Shown piece by piece: positions 63,591-64,000 of a DNA stretch of 64,000 bases. The stretch is from Prochlorococcus marinus str. MIT 9312 (lineage in GTDB: Bacteria > Cyanobacteriota > Cyanobacteriia > PCC-6307 > Cyanobiaceae). A model generated the notes under the pieces. It searched no databases. It worked only from the letters and a program-made list of their open reading frames with translations, and was not told the DNA's origin. Location: NCBI RefSeq assembly GCF_000012645.1, contig NC_007577.1, positions 682,001-746,000 on the forward strand. Direction: 5' to 3'. The position numbers and the translations under genes were made by a program. The stretch's first letter is position 1; every line of letters begins with the position of its first letter.

Positions 63591-64000
63591 TTAATTTTTT
63601 TTCTTATTAACACTATAGGAGTTTTCTCATCACCATTGCCAGCTGGATTAGATATTAAGATTCTTTTGAGTATTTTATCTACGGCTTTATTTGAACTGGC
63701 TAATACTTTTACTCCTCCAATATCATTAACATCTACTACCGCAACATCTATATTTAGGTATTTTGAGACCTCCTTACAAAATAAACCCGCATTAAGAGGA
63801 CCCATAACTATACTTTTGTCATAAGGTATGACAGTGCCACTTATATCATCAATAAGAGATGACTCTAAACCAGTTAATCTATAAAAAATACCCTTAAGGC
63901 CAACTAATTTAAAAAAGAATCCAACGATTAATGCAAACGTTATTCTTGTGACACCAATTTTATTTATTAATAATTGCATGCCACAAGCAGTTGCAAGACT
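63587..64000 (-). CDS. Coenzyme F420:L-glutamate ligase-like protein, 5' end off the window
   Basis: Only the last part of the gene is seen; the frame is open through the right edge (an ATG at 63979 is internal or uncertain). The C-terminus carries VPYDKS-like GTVIPYDKSIVMGPLNAG and VVDVNDIGGVKVLASS, the closing motifs of F420-0 gamma-glutamyl ligases (CofE/FbiB family). Cyanobacteria of this group are not known to make F420 in the usual way, so the substrate may differ. It overlaps the next gene by four bases. Confidence 0.7.
   Translation of the reverse strand, partial: SLATACGMQLLINKIGVTRITFALIVGFFFKLVGLKGIFYRLTGLESSLIDDISGTVIPYDKSIVMGPLNAGLFCKEVSKYLNIDVAVVDVNDIGGVKVLASSNKAVDKILKRILISNPAGNGDEKTPIVLIRKKIK

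Noticed and set aside
1-64000. tRNA, rRNA, CRISPR arrays, transposases or phage genes
   Set aside because: I looked in the gaps for tRNA T-loop motifs, tandem repeats and recombinase signatures and saw none; all gaps are short.

Overview
The window is very AT-rich, densely packed bacterial DNA with an unmistakably cyanobacterial gene set: cytochrome b6f subunit PetN, Psb29/Thf1, FtsH, SipA, PcyA, ChlP, CcsA, a bifunctional-type GlpX, phosphoribulokinase, a ferredoxin sulfite reductase and DUF3727. The very low GC, short intergenic gaps (none above about 220 bp), many ATGA/TAATG gene overlaps and many tiny single-membrane-span proteins fit a streamlined, high-light-adapted Prochlorococcus. This placement is my inference from gene content. 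I saw no rRNA, tRNA, CRISPR array, insertion sequence or prophage.

Layout. 1-5740 (minus): a four-gene DNA-repair operon, transcribed exonuclease > ATP-dependent ligase > Lhr helicase > PdeM endonuclease (PdeM runs off the left edge). 5776-12343: an accessory zone of poorly known genes, including a tail-anchored protein, a free-standing IF2-N domain protein, a DUF2130 coiled-coil protein with a nuclease-like E-x-K, a ribbon-helix-helix-like protein, and about a dozen small proteins, several of them only 31-67 aa. 12454-16202: a photosynthesis and photodamage group (petN, an overlapping 46-aa membrane protein, psb29/thf1, clpP, ftsH, sipA). 16204-18680: a pair of M16 peptidase genes, one with and one without the zinc motif. 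18722-22436: pcyA overlapping a DevBCA-type exporter, then a 49-aa basic protein. 22500-28501: a glycosyltransferase, then rpsB-tsf-(unknown)-recG, with a possible pseudoknot in the rpsB leader.

28559-41566: VanX-like dipeptidase, sulfite reductase, glyS, chlP, VanY-like carboxypeptidase, typA, DUF309, lptB, ccsA, and divergent rpe/glpX. 41585-47514 (plus): hemA, glgC, gnd, pgl, a CIA30 protein and an unknown gene. 47536-50170 (minus): ilvD, a small membrane protein and a degenerate uracil phosphoribosyltransferase homologue. 50234-53050 (plus): a pentapeptide-repeat protein, a CobW GTPase, a 54-aa zinc-finger protein, purS and purQ, ending at a terminator. 53100-64000 (minus): fba, an oxidoreductase, a secreted protein, accD, prk, leuB, lpxD, proB, a YqeG phosphatase, DUF3727, ruvX, a possible acetyltransferase and a partial F420 ligase-like gene.

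How it works together. Much of central carbon metabolism is here: Calvin-cycle enzymes (prk, fba, glpX, rpe), the oxidative pentose-phosphate enzymes (gnd, pgl) and glycogen synthesis (glgC). Photosynthetic upkeep (PetN, Psb29, FtsH, ClpP, SipA, ChlP, HemA, CcsA) forms the second theme. The observations I rate highest are the compact repair operon, the interleaved helices before rpsB, the proteobacterial-type phosphoribulokinase that lacks the P-loop cysteine, the loss of the PRPP loop in the UPRT homologue, and the coupling of pcyA to an exporter.
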